Source: Ulota crispa
Lineage: Eukaryota; Streptophyta; Bryopsida; Orthotrichales; Orthotrichaceae
Direction: 5' to 3'
Length of the DNA: 64,000 nt
Assembly: GCA_963920765.1 (NCBI GenBank)
Contig: OY987242.1
Coordinates: forward strand, 13,230,002-13,294,001
Shown here: in pieces, positions 32,890-43,762 of the stretch
Position numbering within the stretch: the first letter of the stretch is position 1
Layout: every line of letters begins with the position of its first letter
Translations under genes and position numbers: made by a program
Notes under the pieces: generated by a model
Seen by the model: the letters and a program-made list of their open reading frames with translations, nothing else
What the model was told of the DNA's origin: nothing
Databases searched by the model: none

Positions 32890-33285
32890 GTTTTTTTTTC
32901 TAGATTGCACTTGATAATTAACTTTCTTGCTTTTGAAACCTAAAACATCCTTGCACCTTGAAGAATTAACACATCCACATTTACGATTAAATTTAAATTT
33001 GGGTAATCAAAATTTAATTCAGTAATTACATCGACTATTTAAGTCCATGTAGCCTGATTAATGGAGTTGTCTTCATCCTAGTCTTGTGACTATCAAGTTT
33101 TGTAATGGATGCGTCATAAATTTCATAAGAAATATGTATCAGGAAAACGTTCAATTAAACATAGAAGATGAAAATCTTAAAGATTTTGAATGTCATACTC
33201 TTTTGTAAAAGCAGTTTGATTCAAGAGTACATACTTTTGTGTAAAGTTGAATTCATATTTTAAATTTAAGAAACTGGACACGTTC

Positions 33286-33435
33286 TTAACCCTTAAACGT
33301 CCCAAACGCCCCCTGTGGCCGTATGTCCACTGTATACTAATATGACAAAATGCATTGTTCAGCAGTTCGATTGCGAGGGTATTTTCAAAAAATAAAATCT
33401 CGTATCTCAATTCCCGAGGGCCGTGCAAGGGTTAA
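33286..33435. mobile_element. TTAA element, 150 bp
   Basis: Ends TTAACCCTTAAACGTCCC and GGGCCGTGCAAGGGTTAA. No shared interior with the others. Confidence 0.55.
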
Positions 33436-33534
33436 CATACACCACATAGTACATTTAGGCTGGATTGTCTTACCTTGGCAAAGTTACCTCATGACTTGTC
33501 CTTGGCCACCTCAAGGGACATGTGCCTCTCTTCA

Positions 33535-33827
33535 TCTATATTACTAAGTGGGAGGATTTTCCTAAGTTCGCCCTTTTCCAGAACCTTCTAGAATTTTTGT
33601 TGGAAGTTGCAACAACAAAGGACGCCCAAGATATAGAATACCAAGTGCCCTCCAATCATGTCAATTTCCAAAAATTTCTAGAACTTCTTTGTGGAAGTTG
33701 AAACAATAAAGGATGCCCCAAATATGAAACACCAAACACCCCCAACCATGTGCTATAAATAAAAAAAATGTCAAGTTGCATTACCCACATATGTCCAACT
33801 CATGCAAAGCGTGTGCATGTATACTAG
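33535..33827 (+). mobile_element. non-autonomous Helitron C, short
   Basis: A|TCTATATTACTAAGTGGG at the 5' end and CATGCAAAGCGTG hairpin plus TGCATGTATACTAG|T at the 3' end. It shares the AGAACCTTCTAGAATTTTTG and GGAAGTTGAAACAATAA phrases with Helitron A. Confidence 0.7.
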
Positions 33828-34320
33828 TGCTATAGTAATTCCTAATTATGTGTAAAGTTCTAACTTATGTGCTCCCTAACTTTAACGCTTGTTACTACAT
33901 CCATCCTTTACTTGCTTCCTCTACTGATTATCACAATAATTATTGACAAAAGCTATTGTAATCTTGATAAATATTTATATAGTGTGAAAAATATTAAAAA
34001 ATTAATATGGGGGCAACCTGAAAGTATGATTTGGCGGACCTTTAATTTCCTTTGTATATAACAATTTATATGTCAAAAAAGTTAATTCCGCCTTTTATAC
34101 AAATCAAGCCAAAGCCAGATTAGTCAATTACCCAGATGTTACAGAATGCACATAACTTACATGTACCCTGTAATGAAAGGAATTTTTACTTTTGTAAAGA
34201 AACAAGCATCGTCCATTATAGCTGTACTTTTTAAAGGTTCATTGAACAACAGCAAGGAAAGCAAAAAGAGCACCCTACCTGTACACCGTGGCACAAAAGT
34301 CCTGTCGCGTGGGTTAATCC
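33828..34320. other. intergenic stretch, nothing recognised
   Basis: Short unsupported ORFs only. Confidence 0.45.
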
Positions 34321-35997
34321 TTAACCCCTCAACGCCCAGGCAGCGAATTTTGAGCTGTCTCGTGACTTTGGGCAAGTCACAATAAATGGGTTTTGCATTT
34401 GTTTTTTATTTTATTTTCACACATGAAATATTTAAGGAGTAGTTTTAAAATCCAACAATTTTCATAACTTTTGATTACATGGTTCAAAAGCCATGGTATG
34501 ATTTGTTGTTTTCTTTGCTTGTCCAGGCAGCTCGGGCAACTCAAAAACTTTTTTAAAAATTACTTTTCCAATTTGTTTTGTTTTTTAACCCCTAAAGGCC
34601 TAGCTATCCCCAAGGGACAATTGAGATTTCAGGCATATACCTATATCTAATATAGTTTTTGTGATCTTTTTAAATTCTTATTAAAGGTGGGGAATTCCAA
34701 GACCTACGCGGGCATCTAATTTTTTTGTCATTATGACATTTGATGAAGAAGTTATGCAAGAATTTTTGCTGCTCGAGGGAGGGAGGGCAATCTGGGCAGC
34801 CCAAAAACTTCTTAAAAATTTGTATTTTCTAAAAATATAAATATGAAATTGGTGTTTTAGATTTTTTTATATGTGGGAAGTTTTGAATCATTCAACTTCA
34901 ATTGATGAGATGAAAGTTATGAGATGTTTCAGTTTGTGGGCATTTATGGAATCTCTACTCTAAAATAAACTTTGAAGTCCTTTATTTTTCACAAATTTCA
35001 ATATCTTGGAAAAAAAACTAAACCTAAGAAAGTAGATTGTTTATCACAACATTATAATTGTTGGGATTTTCATTTTTTCATTTTAATAATTAAATTCTTA
35101 ACAATACAGTGATTTGACTCATTCTCTACTTCTTTTTACTTACTATTTTTCCCCATGTGTTGTATAGTTCCAATTGATTTGAAAATTCTCCCACACGTAC
35201 CTAACTTGGTCTGCTACATGGAAAAAATAAACCTCAACTTTGTATAAAGTAATTTTTTTCATGTAAGTGTGGACAAAGGCTTCTATTTTTTTTGGACAGC
35301 ACAAAAAGAAACCATTTTTTTCACTTCAGATGTAAATATGTCCCTCCTCTCCATCTAGAATGACATGATTTTTTCCCACAAGTACCTCTTCTAGTCGAAG
35401 GCAAGATCCTATGGTTGGATTTGCAAAACAAACTTTATTTCCTACTTTTCTACTAAATTCCCCCCAAAGTAGTTGTTAATAGTGACTTTCATTGGAAAAA
35501 ACTGCTTGGGCCTTTAAGGGTTAAATTGGTTTTTTAGACCTACATATAGGTGGGAAGCTTTGAATCATTCAATTTTCATTAATGAGATGAAAGTTATGAG
35601 AAGTTTTAGTTTGCTGGTAGGTTGACTCCACACCTACCCACAAACCAAAACTTCTCATAACTTTCATCTCATTAATGGAAATTGAATAATTCAAAGCTTT
35701 CCACCTATATGTAAGTCTAAAAAACCAATTTAAAAAAACAAACAAACTTAAAAAGTAAATTTTAAAGAAGTTTTTGAGCTGCTCGGGCTGCCCAGACAAG
35801 CAAAGAAAACAACAAATCATATAATAACTTTTGAACCATGTAGTCAAATGCTATGAAAATTATTGGGCCTTAAAGCTACTCCTTGGGTACTTCATGTGTG
35901 AAAATAAAATAAAAAACAAATGCAAAACCCATTTGTTGTGACTTGCCCAAAATCACCAGATAGCTCAAATTACGCTGCTTGGGCCTTGAGGGGTTAA
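34321..35997. mobile_element. TTAA foldback element with a nested TTAA element
   Basis: Ends TTAACCCCTCAACGCCCAGG and CTTGGGCCTTGAGGGGTTAA. Once the nested element is removed, the two arms are each about 360 bp and meet at GTAGGTTGACTCCACACCTAC near 35630, giving an almost complete palindrome. No coding capacity. Confidence 0.8.
34585..35524 (+). mobile_element. TTAA element, long type (940 bp), inserted in a palindrome arm
   Basis: TTAACCCCTAAAGGCCTAGC to TTGGGCCTTTAAGGGTTAA. The left junction is TTTTTTAA|CCCC and the right junction GGG|TTAAATTGG; the opposite arm reads CCAATTTAAAAAAA without interruption, which gives the original TTTTTTTAAATTGG. TTAA is therefore the duplicated target. Confidence 0.85.
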
Positions 35998-36239
35998 TCC
36001 TTACGGATGAGGGGGGTATTTTTAGATTTCCAAGGTGTGAGGATGTGACACAAAGTACAACCTAAATGATGGCTTTTAGCAAAAGCTTTAAGTCTGGGAT
36101 TTAAAAGAATAAAAGAAAATCAAATTATTCTTCCATTAGTCAAGTGACATACATTCAAGAATGTTTGCATGTAAGGAAAACACAAACAAAATTATTTATG
36201 TGAGTTTTTTTAGAATAATAATATGTTATTATTAGTAAA

Positions 36240-36777
36240 CTAGTATAGGCCTCCAACAGGAAGCAAAATAATTTTGGGCCCAATTATGCAAAACATTTTC
36301 CTCACAAGAAAATAATTCTCACTTTTATCTGAGCACTCCAATTTCAAACTTTACTCATGGAGTTAAACACATGTCTTTGTTTACAAAACATTCCTTTGTA
36401 GGAAAGCATTTTTCCATAAAATTTTGTACCCATGCAGTAAAAGGAATGTCACTATTTTCCCATGCAAAAAATACTTTTTATATTTTATCTATAAAAATCT
36501 TTTATCCACATAGTAATTATTCACACAATTTTTTTATACTTTTTTTTTTACCCACATAGGTTTTGTTACATTTTTAATTATTTACTCACACATGCATTCA
36601 CGTAAACAATTTTTAACCCATACATTTTTTTCTTACACATTTTTACCTACATATGTTTTTATCTATGCAATTTTTTACCTACACATGTTTATTTACCCAC
36701 GTGGTAAAAAACTTGTGATAAAAGGATTGCAGCAAAAGGATCGCGGTACAAGGATCAACAGGTAGTGAATTGTAGGG
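36240..36777 (-). mobile_element. Helitron copy (same family as 25403)
   Basis: Plus-strand start A|CTAGTATAGGC is the reversed 3' end. It shares TTTTGGGCCCAATTA-GCAAAACATTTTCC and TTTTTACCCACA repeats with its sisters. The 5' end (right side) is not clear. Confidence 0.5.
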
Positions 36778-37183
36778 AAAATTTGAGGAAAACCCCTATA
36801 TTTTGTCGTAATATGAAAAACACCCGTGTAAATTCCGAAATTGCAAAAATACCCATGTGAAACAACAACAATATCGCTGAGTTTCAGAGAATTGTATCAT
36901 CCTACAAAAGCTTGTATTGCTACCAGATTTGTCAATTGTTCAAAAGACCTTAAATAGCAAATGCCCAACTATCACATAAAAAATATGAGATAGTTGGACA
37001 CTTGTTGTTTGAGGTCTTTTGAACAATTGACAAATCTTGTGGCAATACAAACTTTTGCATGACTATACGGTTCTCTAAAACTCAATGATACTATTGCCGT
37101 TCCACAAGGGTATTTTTGTAATTTCAAAACTTACAAGGGTATTTTTCAGATTACGGCAAAATAGAGGGGTATTTCTCAAATTT
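36778..37183. mobile_element. foldback MITE, about 405 bp
   Basis: Arms of about 190 bp: AAATTTGAGGAAAACCCCTA at the left mirrors TAGAGGGGTATTTCTCAAATTT at the right. The centre pairs along CTTTTGAACAATTGACAAATC and CCAACTATCACATAAAAAAT-ATGAGATAGTTGG. Superfamily not assigned. Confidence 0.65.
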
Positions 37184-37191
37184 ATATCATA

Positions 37192-37686
37192 CTAGTATGG
37201 GCACCTATCAGTTTGACGAAACACAAATTAATTTTAGGCCCAATTACACAAAACATTTTCCCCGTAAGAAAATAACTCTTACTTTTTATCCGTGCACTCA
37301 AATTTCAAACTTCAACCATGCAATAAAACATTTATTTTTGTTTAACAAACATTCCCTTGCAATAAAGCATCTTTTGTTCTATACCCATAGAGTTTCTTAC
37401 CCACGCAATAAAAAGAAGATCATTGTTTTCTCACGCAAAAAATATTACTTATTTTTAACCTACCCAGCTTTTTTACCCTTGTTTCAATTATTCATGCAAT
37501 TTTGTTTTTTACTTACATTTTTTATTATTTACCCACACTTTTTTACACATTTAACATTTTACCTGTACATTTTTTCCTCGCGCATATTTTTACATACGTA
37601 GGTTTTTACTAAGGCGAGTGTTTTACCCAAGGAAGTTACCCACGCAAGTTCATTTACCCATGCGGTAAAAGAATTGCCAAATTGGT
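37192..37686 (-). mobile_element. Helitron copy (same family as 25403)
   Basis: Plus-strand start A|CTAGTATGGGCACC, then TTTTAGGCCCAATTACACAAAACAT. It carries the uninterrupted CATTCCCTTGCAATAAAGC site used to read the insertion at 28853. A 134-aa ORF across it is an AT-rich chance ORF. Confidence 0.55.
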
Positions 37687-37919
37687 AAATCATAAATATT
37701 TCATCCAAAATTTAGCACTTCTAGATTTTTAGAATTTGGTTTGGCAATTTCATCTACTATTGTCCAATTCTTATAATGTTACAATAGCTGTGCGTTAAAA
37801 TGAAGCAATGCTTTTTTGAAAATTTGCTTAGGAAAATTTACTTTTGTAGAAGGTGTGACTTATGCATAACATGTCCATGTGGTTGGATATACTATCACAT
37901 TCACTAATATTTTTTTGAG

Positions 37920-38240
37920 AAAATTTGATGGATACCCTTAGAAGTTTGCTATATTTGTATACGGTAGATGCCCCATGTTTTTTAGAATTTGCACAAATAC
38001 CCTTGGACCATAAATTTTTGGTGTTTGTTTTGTTATGCATGTTACTTCCTTCTCCTTTTGCGCATATATTACTTCTTTCTTATCCTATTGTTTCAACATT
38101 GGTCATGAAGGAAGTAGCAAGCACAACAAAACAACTACTTAAAAATTATGGTCCAAGGGTATTTGTGCAATTCTTGAAAAACAAAGAACATCTATACAAA
38201 TATTGCAAACTTCAAGGGTATCCATTAAGTCTTCCCAATT
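37920..38240. mobile_element. foldback element, about 320 bp
   Basis: GATGGATACCCTTAGAAG at the left mirrors CTTCAAGGGTATCCATTAAG at the right, and ATTTGCACAAATACCCTTGG mirrors CCAAGGGTATTTGTGCAATT. Termini and target duplication are not defined. Confidence 0.55.
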
Positions 38241-39480
38241 TTTTTCAATGAAGTTTGATCCAATTTTTTTCAAATATCCCTTTAAAATAAATTGTGTAAT
38301 GAAAACTAACACTTTTGGCAAGGCTCTTTCCTTTTTGTATCTACAATGGTGCGTTTTGATTGTGGTGATTTTCAATAGTATATTGTAAGAATTGCTTTTT
38401 AAAACAAAATCTGAAATATTATTGTTTGGATTGGAAAAATAGGTTTTTAAAGCTAACAGTAGGCTTGGTTTAGACCTGCGCCCAAACAAACCACAAAAAT
38501 CAGCACCTTGTCCAATATTTTATCCTCTAGGACCACTTTCACGTCATCCTGTCGTTGGGTGTGCCATCCAAGAGTGTTCTTCTATCAAACAAGTTTGGAA
38601 TCACCCTTAGAGCAGGTTCCAAAATTTCACTATCTTGTCTGTTGATGTGGACATATTGGTAGGTGACATGGCAAATTGAAGTACAAGACAAACCTTAAAT
38701 GTGAATCCTTCAATGGACAAAACTAATTTTTCAACCAATGACGTTTGAAGAAATTTCATTTTGTGGCTAGTCTAAACCTAGCCTTAGACCGCCACTTCTC
38801 AAAAAAAGAAGTTCAAAAAATTTAAACCTTTGCATTTGGCAAGATCTAAAAGTTTCTTGAACACCCAAATATGGAGCCTTAGGCATTTAGGGGTTAACCA
38901 ATGTTCTGAAGTTGGATTTTGAATTTCGCCTTGAGAAGCTCTACACTATGGCCGTTCAAGTTCAGAGGCCTTACAAATTTTGTACTAAGAGTTTGGACTT
39001 TGGACTTAACCTTTGCAAACTTCGTACTAGAGTTGGTCAAAATTTTCAAAAACAAAATTTAATTATCAAATTTTAACCTATTCTATTGACATCCTGACAA
39101 AGTTTGACTCTTCAATCCCATGGCCTCTCACCTTGGTCGACCATATCAACTTGGTCGGCCATATTGTGAAGCAACCCTAAAGCTATTTCTGCAATCTCCA
39201 TAAAGTAAAAACACGTTGGTTTTCAAAGGCTTCCTTAGGTCATTTTCTAAATTTTCTAAGGACAGAATCGTTGAACTTTTATAGAAAGTGTGAAACAAAC
39301 ATCACGATTTTTTTACCAATTTCAGATTTTGCTTGACTATATACAAAACTGCCTTCCCTAGTTGGGCAACTTCTTTAAATGCTTGCCAAGTTGTCCCAAA
39401 CGAGAATGAATTGTTAAGAAGTTGACATCATTTGAAAGAGTGGCATTCACACTGTTTCCATTTCATTTGTGGGAAGTTGT
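38241..39480. other. intergenic stretch with one TTAA-type end
   Basis: At 38880-38897, CTTAGGCATTTAGGGGTTAA is a right-hand TTAA end. Its reverse matches the left-hand end at 52772 (TTAACCCCTAAATGCCCGAG) for about 50 bp, but no partner end was found for either. Confidence 0.4.
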
Positions 39481-40389
39481 TTAACCCTTTAACAACCACA
39501 CCCATTTTCACAGAATCCACTGAAAACACATGCTGTAAGTTTATGTTTGGAATTGACTCAAATATGGACCCATTTTCAATAATCCAACTATACAAATGGG
39601 AAGTACATCTTGTTTGTTGTAAAATACCAAAAATTCAGCTAGATTTATTGTTGGAGGTGAAATATTATAATGATTGAGTGAGCCATATGCGGAAAATCTC
39701 TTGTGTTTCATTCTTGTTTAGTTTTGAATGTTGACCTTTCATGCAAGTTTTGATTGAGAAGAGCTTTACATTTCTAGAATGCAGGGTTTCCCACCTTTCC
39801 AACAAGACTACTTTCACACAAAATAGACAAAAATAGCAATCACAAGGAGAAGCTAAGTGGACAAGGGTAAAAAAACCCACTTTCTTTGCTACCCTAAACG
39901 GTTCTACAAGAAATTTAATAATTATTCTCGAAAATCCAATTGGTGAAAACAATCAACAATTGGCCTTAAATGTAGGATGACAATTTTAAAGCCAAAACAA
40001 CAACAACATTTCAATAGATTTTCAAATACTACAATTATACTACTACCATATATGAAAACAATACAAGCATATTTCTTAAGCAATTTGAATTTTTTTAGAA
40101 TTGTGCAATTGAAATTTGACATTCTTCTTGCAAACTTGAAGTATTGTGTTGTTGCTTTGATCCATCTTTGATAAAAATTGGATAAGTATTTTGAAGCCAT
40201 GCCGTATAAACACCATTATTTGCCAACTCACATACCCAATTGCATTATTAATTTTTGAATGGATGCAAGATTCTTGTAATCACATGCGTACTTCAAGATC
40301 AAATTCCAAATTATTGAGCAATTTCAACCTACAGGCCAAAAACCACTTCCAACGACCAAAATATGGTCGCGTGGTCCTTAAAGGGTTAA
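39481..40389. mobile_element. TTAA element, 909 bp
   Basis: Ends TTAACCCTTTAACAACCAC and GTGGTCCTTAAAGGGTTAA. The interior does not match the long type; it contains only short chance ORFs on both strands. Confidence 0.65.
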
Positions 40390-40534
40390 TTTCCAAAATT
40401 CTCTTATCCCCAATTTCAATCATATGGACCTTGCGATCTATCCTAATAATAGATCTGGCTTTTTACTTATAATAAATGTTTGTCTATTGGTCAAGGCTCA
40501 AGGGTCAAGGAAGTCCTCAATTGCTAAAGTCCCA

Positions 40535-40729
40535 AATTGAGAGCTCAAGTTTTGAATTGAGAGCTCAAGTTCTGAATTGACAGCTCAAGTTTTGAATTGA
40601 GAGCTCAAAGTTCTGAATTGAGAGCTCAAGTTCTAAATTGAGAGCTCAAGTTCTGAATTGAGAGCTCAAGTTCTGAATTGAGAGCTCAAGTTCTAAATTG
40701 AAAGCTCAAGTTCTGAATTGAGAGCTCAA
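40535..40729. repeat. 20-bp tandem repeat around GAGCTC, about 10 copies
   Basis: Unit GAGCTCAAGTTCTGAATTGA with T/C and G/A variants; the palindrome GAGCTC recurs every 20 bp (once 21). It lies just left of the chain of TTAA elements. Confidence 0.9.
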
Positions 40730-40766
40730 ATGTCCATAGGACACAAGACATACTAGTTGGAAGATG

Positions 40767-41691
40767 TTAACCCTCAACCCGTAAAGGACAAAGCTGCCAT
40801 TTTTGGTAACATAGAAATTTTGGGCATGTACATGTGATTGGAGATTTCCATATTTTAGATTGAAATTCTAAGAGAAGGTGGGGACGAGGAATATCTTTCA
40901 TTTGCACTAACTTTCATGACGTCTGGAACTGTGAGCAAAAAGTTATGGCCTAATATGTTGTTTTTTTGCTCGGCGGGCAGCTTGGGCTGCTTTTTAAAAA
41001 TCATTTCTTTCAAAAACTAAAATTTGAAACTGGTTCAGTGGATTTATATATATGAGGAATGCTTTTAATTATTTCATTTGGATCAATGAGATGAAAGTTA
41101 TGAAGAGTTCTTATTTGCAAGCAATTATGAATTCTCTACTCTAAAATAAATTTTGAAGTCCCTTATTTTACTCAATTTTCAATATTTTGGAAAATATATA
41201 AGATCAAAGGATATAAATTGTTCATTACATCATTATTGCTATTGGGATGACATTTTGTATTTTTGTAATTAAATTATTAACAATTTCATGTTTTAAATCA
41301 TTCTTTGCTTCTTTTTACTTCCTATTTGTTTCCCATGTGTTGTACAATTCCAAATGATTTGAAACTCTTTTGACATGCACCCTACTTAGGTGGAATATGG
41401 AATCTAGAAAAGCACCGCCCACGCTGCCTTTTACCCTTTAGATTTTCACCTTTTGAAGGTAGTTGTGTGGTTTTCCACATGACCCAAAAAAACTATTCAA
41501 ATCGTACTACTTCCAATCCACTAGGTGAAAAATTTTGATTTTTTTCCACATCTTCTAAAACTATTATACTACAAGATCCTATGGTTACATGAGCATAAAA
41601 ATGTGTTTGTTTTCAGCTTTGGTTGATGCTCTAAAAATGGCAATTTTTGAGAGTTTTTGGTGAAAACGAAGCTTGGTCCTTTAGGAGTTAA
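40767..41691 (+). mobile_element. TTAA element, long type (925 bp), first of a chain
   Basis: Left end TTAACCCTCAACCCGTAAAGGAC, slightly rearranged; right end CTTGGTCCTTTAGGAGTTAA. The interior shares GGGCATGTACATG, TCTACTCTAAAATAAA and CCCATGTGTTGTA with other long-type copies. The last TTAA (41688-41691) is also the first TTAA of the next element. Confidence 0.7.
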
Positions 41692-42046
41692 GCACTAGGC
41701 GGGTGGGTGACCATGGCTTGCCCTACTTGTAGCTTCTATAATATTTTGACAAGTGGGCACCAGTAGTATTGTCTTTAAAAGTTGCAAAAGTCAACAGTGC
41801 ATGTTGAGCTCATGAAAATTGCAATAAGGGTAACTTGGGACTTAACACCATGACTTTGAATTTTCTCATAATTTGAGTTACCAAAAAATATGAGTGTATT
41901 TGGTGAGGTTGTTTTTTGCCATCCACAATGGACCATGTGCTTGTGATCACTTTTGAAAAAAATCAAATGAAAAAAGGCTTTGATTGTCATACAAAATATT
42001 TTTTTAGGCTAGAGGACAAAAAACGTCCTTGACGTTTAGTGGTTAA
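41688..42046 (+). mobile_element. TTAA element, short type (359 bp), second of the chain
   Basis: TTAAGCACTAGGCGGGTGGG to GACGTTTAGTGGTTAA. It shares AAAGTTGCAA-AGTCAACAGTGCATG and GACTTAACACCATGAC with its neighbour. It shares a TTAA on each side with the adjoining element. Confidence 0.7.
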
Positions 42047-42411
42047 CCCCTTAAACATTGGAGTGGTCATTGTGACCATGCTGGCTACAATACTTTATAC
42101 TATTCATATCAGTGCGTAGCAATTATAATATTATTTCCTAAAGTTGCAAGAGTCAACAGTGCATGGTGCCTTCATGAAAATTGTAAGAAGGGCAGCTTGG
42201 GACCTAACACTATGTTTCTAAATCTAATCACAATTTGGGTAACCTAAAAGTATGAACACATCTGATGAGGTAATTTTTTGCCTTCCATGATGGACCATTT
42301 ATGATCACTTTTGGGAAAAAAAACAGATGAAAAACCACTTTTTTCCGAAACATAGAATCTTTTTTTAGAGCTGGAGAACGCTTTTTGTCTTACCCAATGT
42401 TTAGAGGTTAA
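42043..42411 (+). mobile_element. TTAA element, short type (369 bp), third of the chain
   Basis: TTAACCCCTTAAACATTGGAG to ACCCAATGTTTAGAGGTTAA. Contains GGTCATTGTGACC, TTGCAAGAGTCAACAGTGC and TTCCATGATGGACCA. Closely related to 56091-56459, which is inverted. Confidence 0.75.
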
Positions 42412-42656
42412 CCCTTGAGCGCCCAACCCATATTTGTGTCATGTTGGACATCATTGCAAACAATTTGACGCTGCAAGTTCAAAAACAATGTTTGAAAAAG
42501 TTAGCTTTTGATATTGCACGAGGCTTTAAGTATGCAGGTGTAAGAAAAATTTGGTAAATTTTCATTGCACGGATCAAAAGATTATAACAATCAGAAACAA
42601 CATAATGCTAAATATTGAGAGGCCATATTTTGGCCCGTGGGGTACTCATGGGTTAA
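42408..42656. mobile_element. TTAA element, 249 bp, fourth of the chain
   Basis: TTAACCCTTGAGCGCCCAACC to GGGGTACTCATGGGTTAA. The interior differs from the other types. Confidence 0.6.
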
Positions 42657-43762
42657 CATCAATTTCAGGCAAGGTTGAATTGTATGTTATATATGGAGTG
42701 TATCTAGACACTGTGCTGGTACAGATACACTCCATACGTAACATACCCACATTGATCCAAAATTAACAGTTACTTTGCCAAAGTTCCGGGGATCCACGAA
42801 TGTGGGGTCAGTCCATGTGCATTTATACCTGTGGGGGGCCTGGGGGGCATGCGTCGCCATCCGGATGAACGTGGATAGTAATTGTCCTCATACGGATGAA
42901 ATAAAGGTCAAACGATGCTTTCAACCTCAAAGTCAGTGCCCCGCAATCCCATGCGTCCCAGACGGCATTCCTTTGCAGTAGGCCGCGGTTTTAGGACGTA
43001 CCAGACACCTGGGCCCAGGAAAGAAAAGTCTGGCAAAAGCTAGATCTCGGTTATCGGGCCTACCGTACGACAATAGCACTTTAGTAAGTTACTGAGAAAA
43101 ATAAAGTAGGTAAAATTCTATCACTTCAACAAGGGGAGTCGGGGACCTTCCATAATTCGAAGCCCACTCAGTGTTGGAAGTAACAAATGAAAAGTTTTTT
43201 GCGGATGGTGCATAATTGAACGAAATCGGATAAGTGGATGAATGACAGTTTATAAGCATACGTCAGCTCTTTTTTGCCAGGTAGGCGAAGGTGGTGCCAG
43301 GTGGATGGGGTGGGTCAGCAGGGTGACTCGGCCGGGTGAAAAGTCGAGTTGGCGGTATCGACGAACGACAGATGGATGAAAGGTGGACGATCGTCGTTGC
43401 TCTGTCCATCGGTGGTTCGGATGAGACGGGGTCTCGTCTGCGTCTGCCCTAATTGCGCAGGTCGGGGTGCAACCTCCAGCAGTGAAAATTGGCTGCGTTG
43501 GAACGACGACGTGGGTTTGGCGGAGCAATTGGTCGAAGCTGATGCCGTAGTTCCCGAGAAGGAAAAGCCGTGGGATTTGGTGGTAAAATGCTTGGATTTG
43601 TGGATTCGCCGCGTGGATTGTGGTAGGGTATGGACTGAGAAGGGTTTGTGCTGCCCCGTTTGCCCGGCGTATCGGTGGAAGGGCACTTGGCGGGGGAGGG
43701 AAATAGATTCGATTGTTGAGGATCGCATTAGGTTTGGATCGTGAGAGGTGAGGTCTAGAGTG
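42657..43762 (+). promoter_or_regulatory. 5' flank and probable 5' UTR of the RS-domain gene
   Basis: GC content rises from about 42780. No terminal repeats are seen after 42656. An open frame at 43349-43744 has no ATG at its start, and a 283-aa antisense ORF over 43250-44101 is a shadow of the repeat-rich first exon. Transcription start not determined. Confidence 0.45.

Noticed and set aside
37197-37601. 134-aa plus frame
   Set aside because: Lies wholly inside a Helitron copy, made of Phe/Tyr/Leu-rich translation of TTTTTACCCA repeats.
43349-43744. 131-aa plus frame just upstream of the RS-domain gene
   Set aside because: It starts at TTG rather than ATG and is interrupted before the true start; more likely 5' untranslated sequence.
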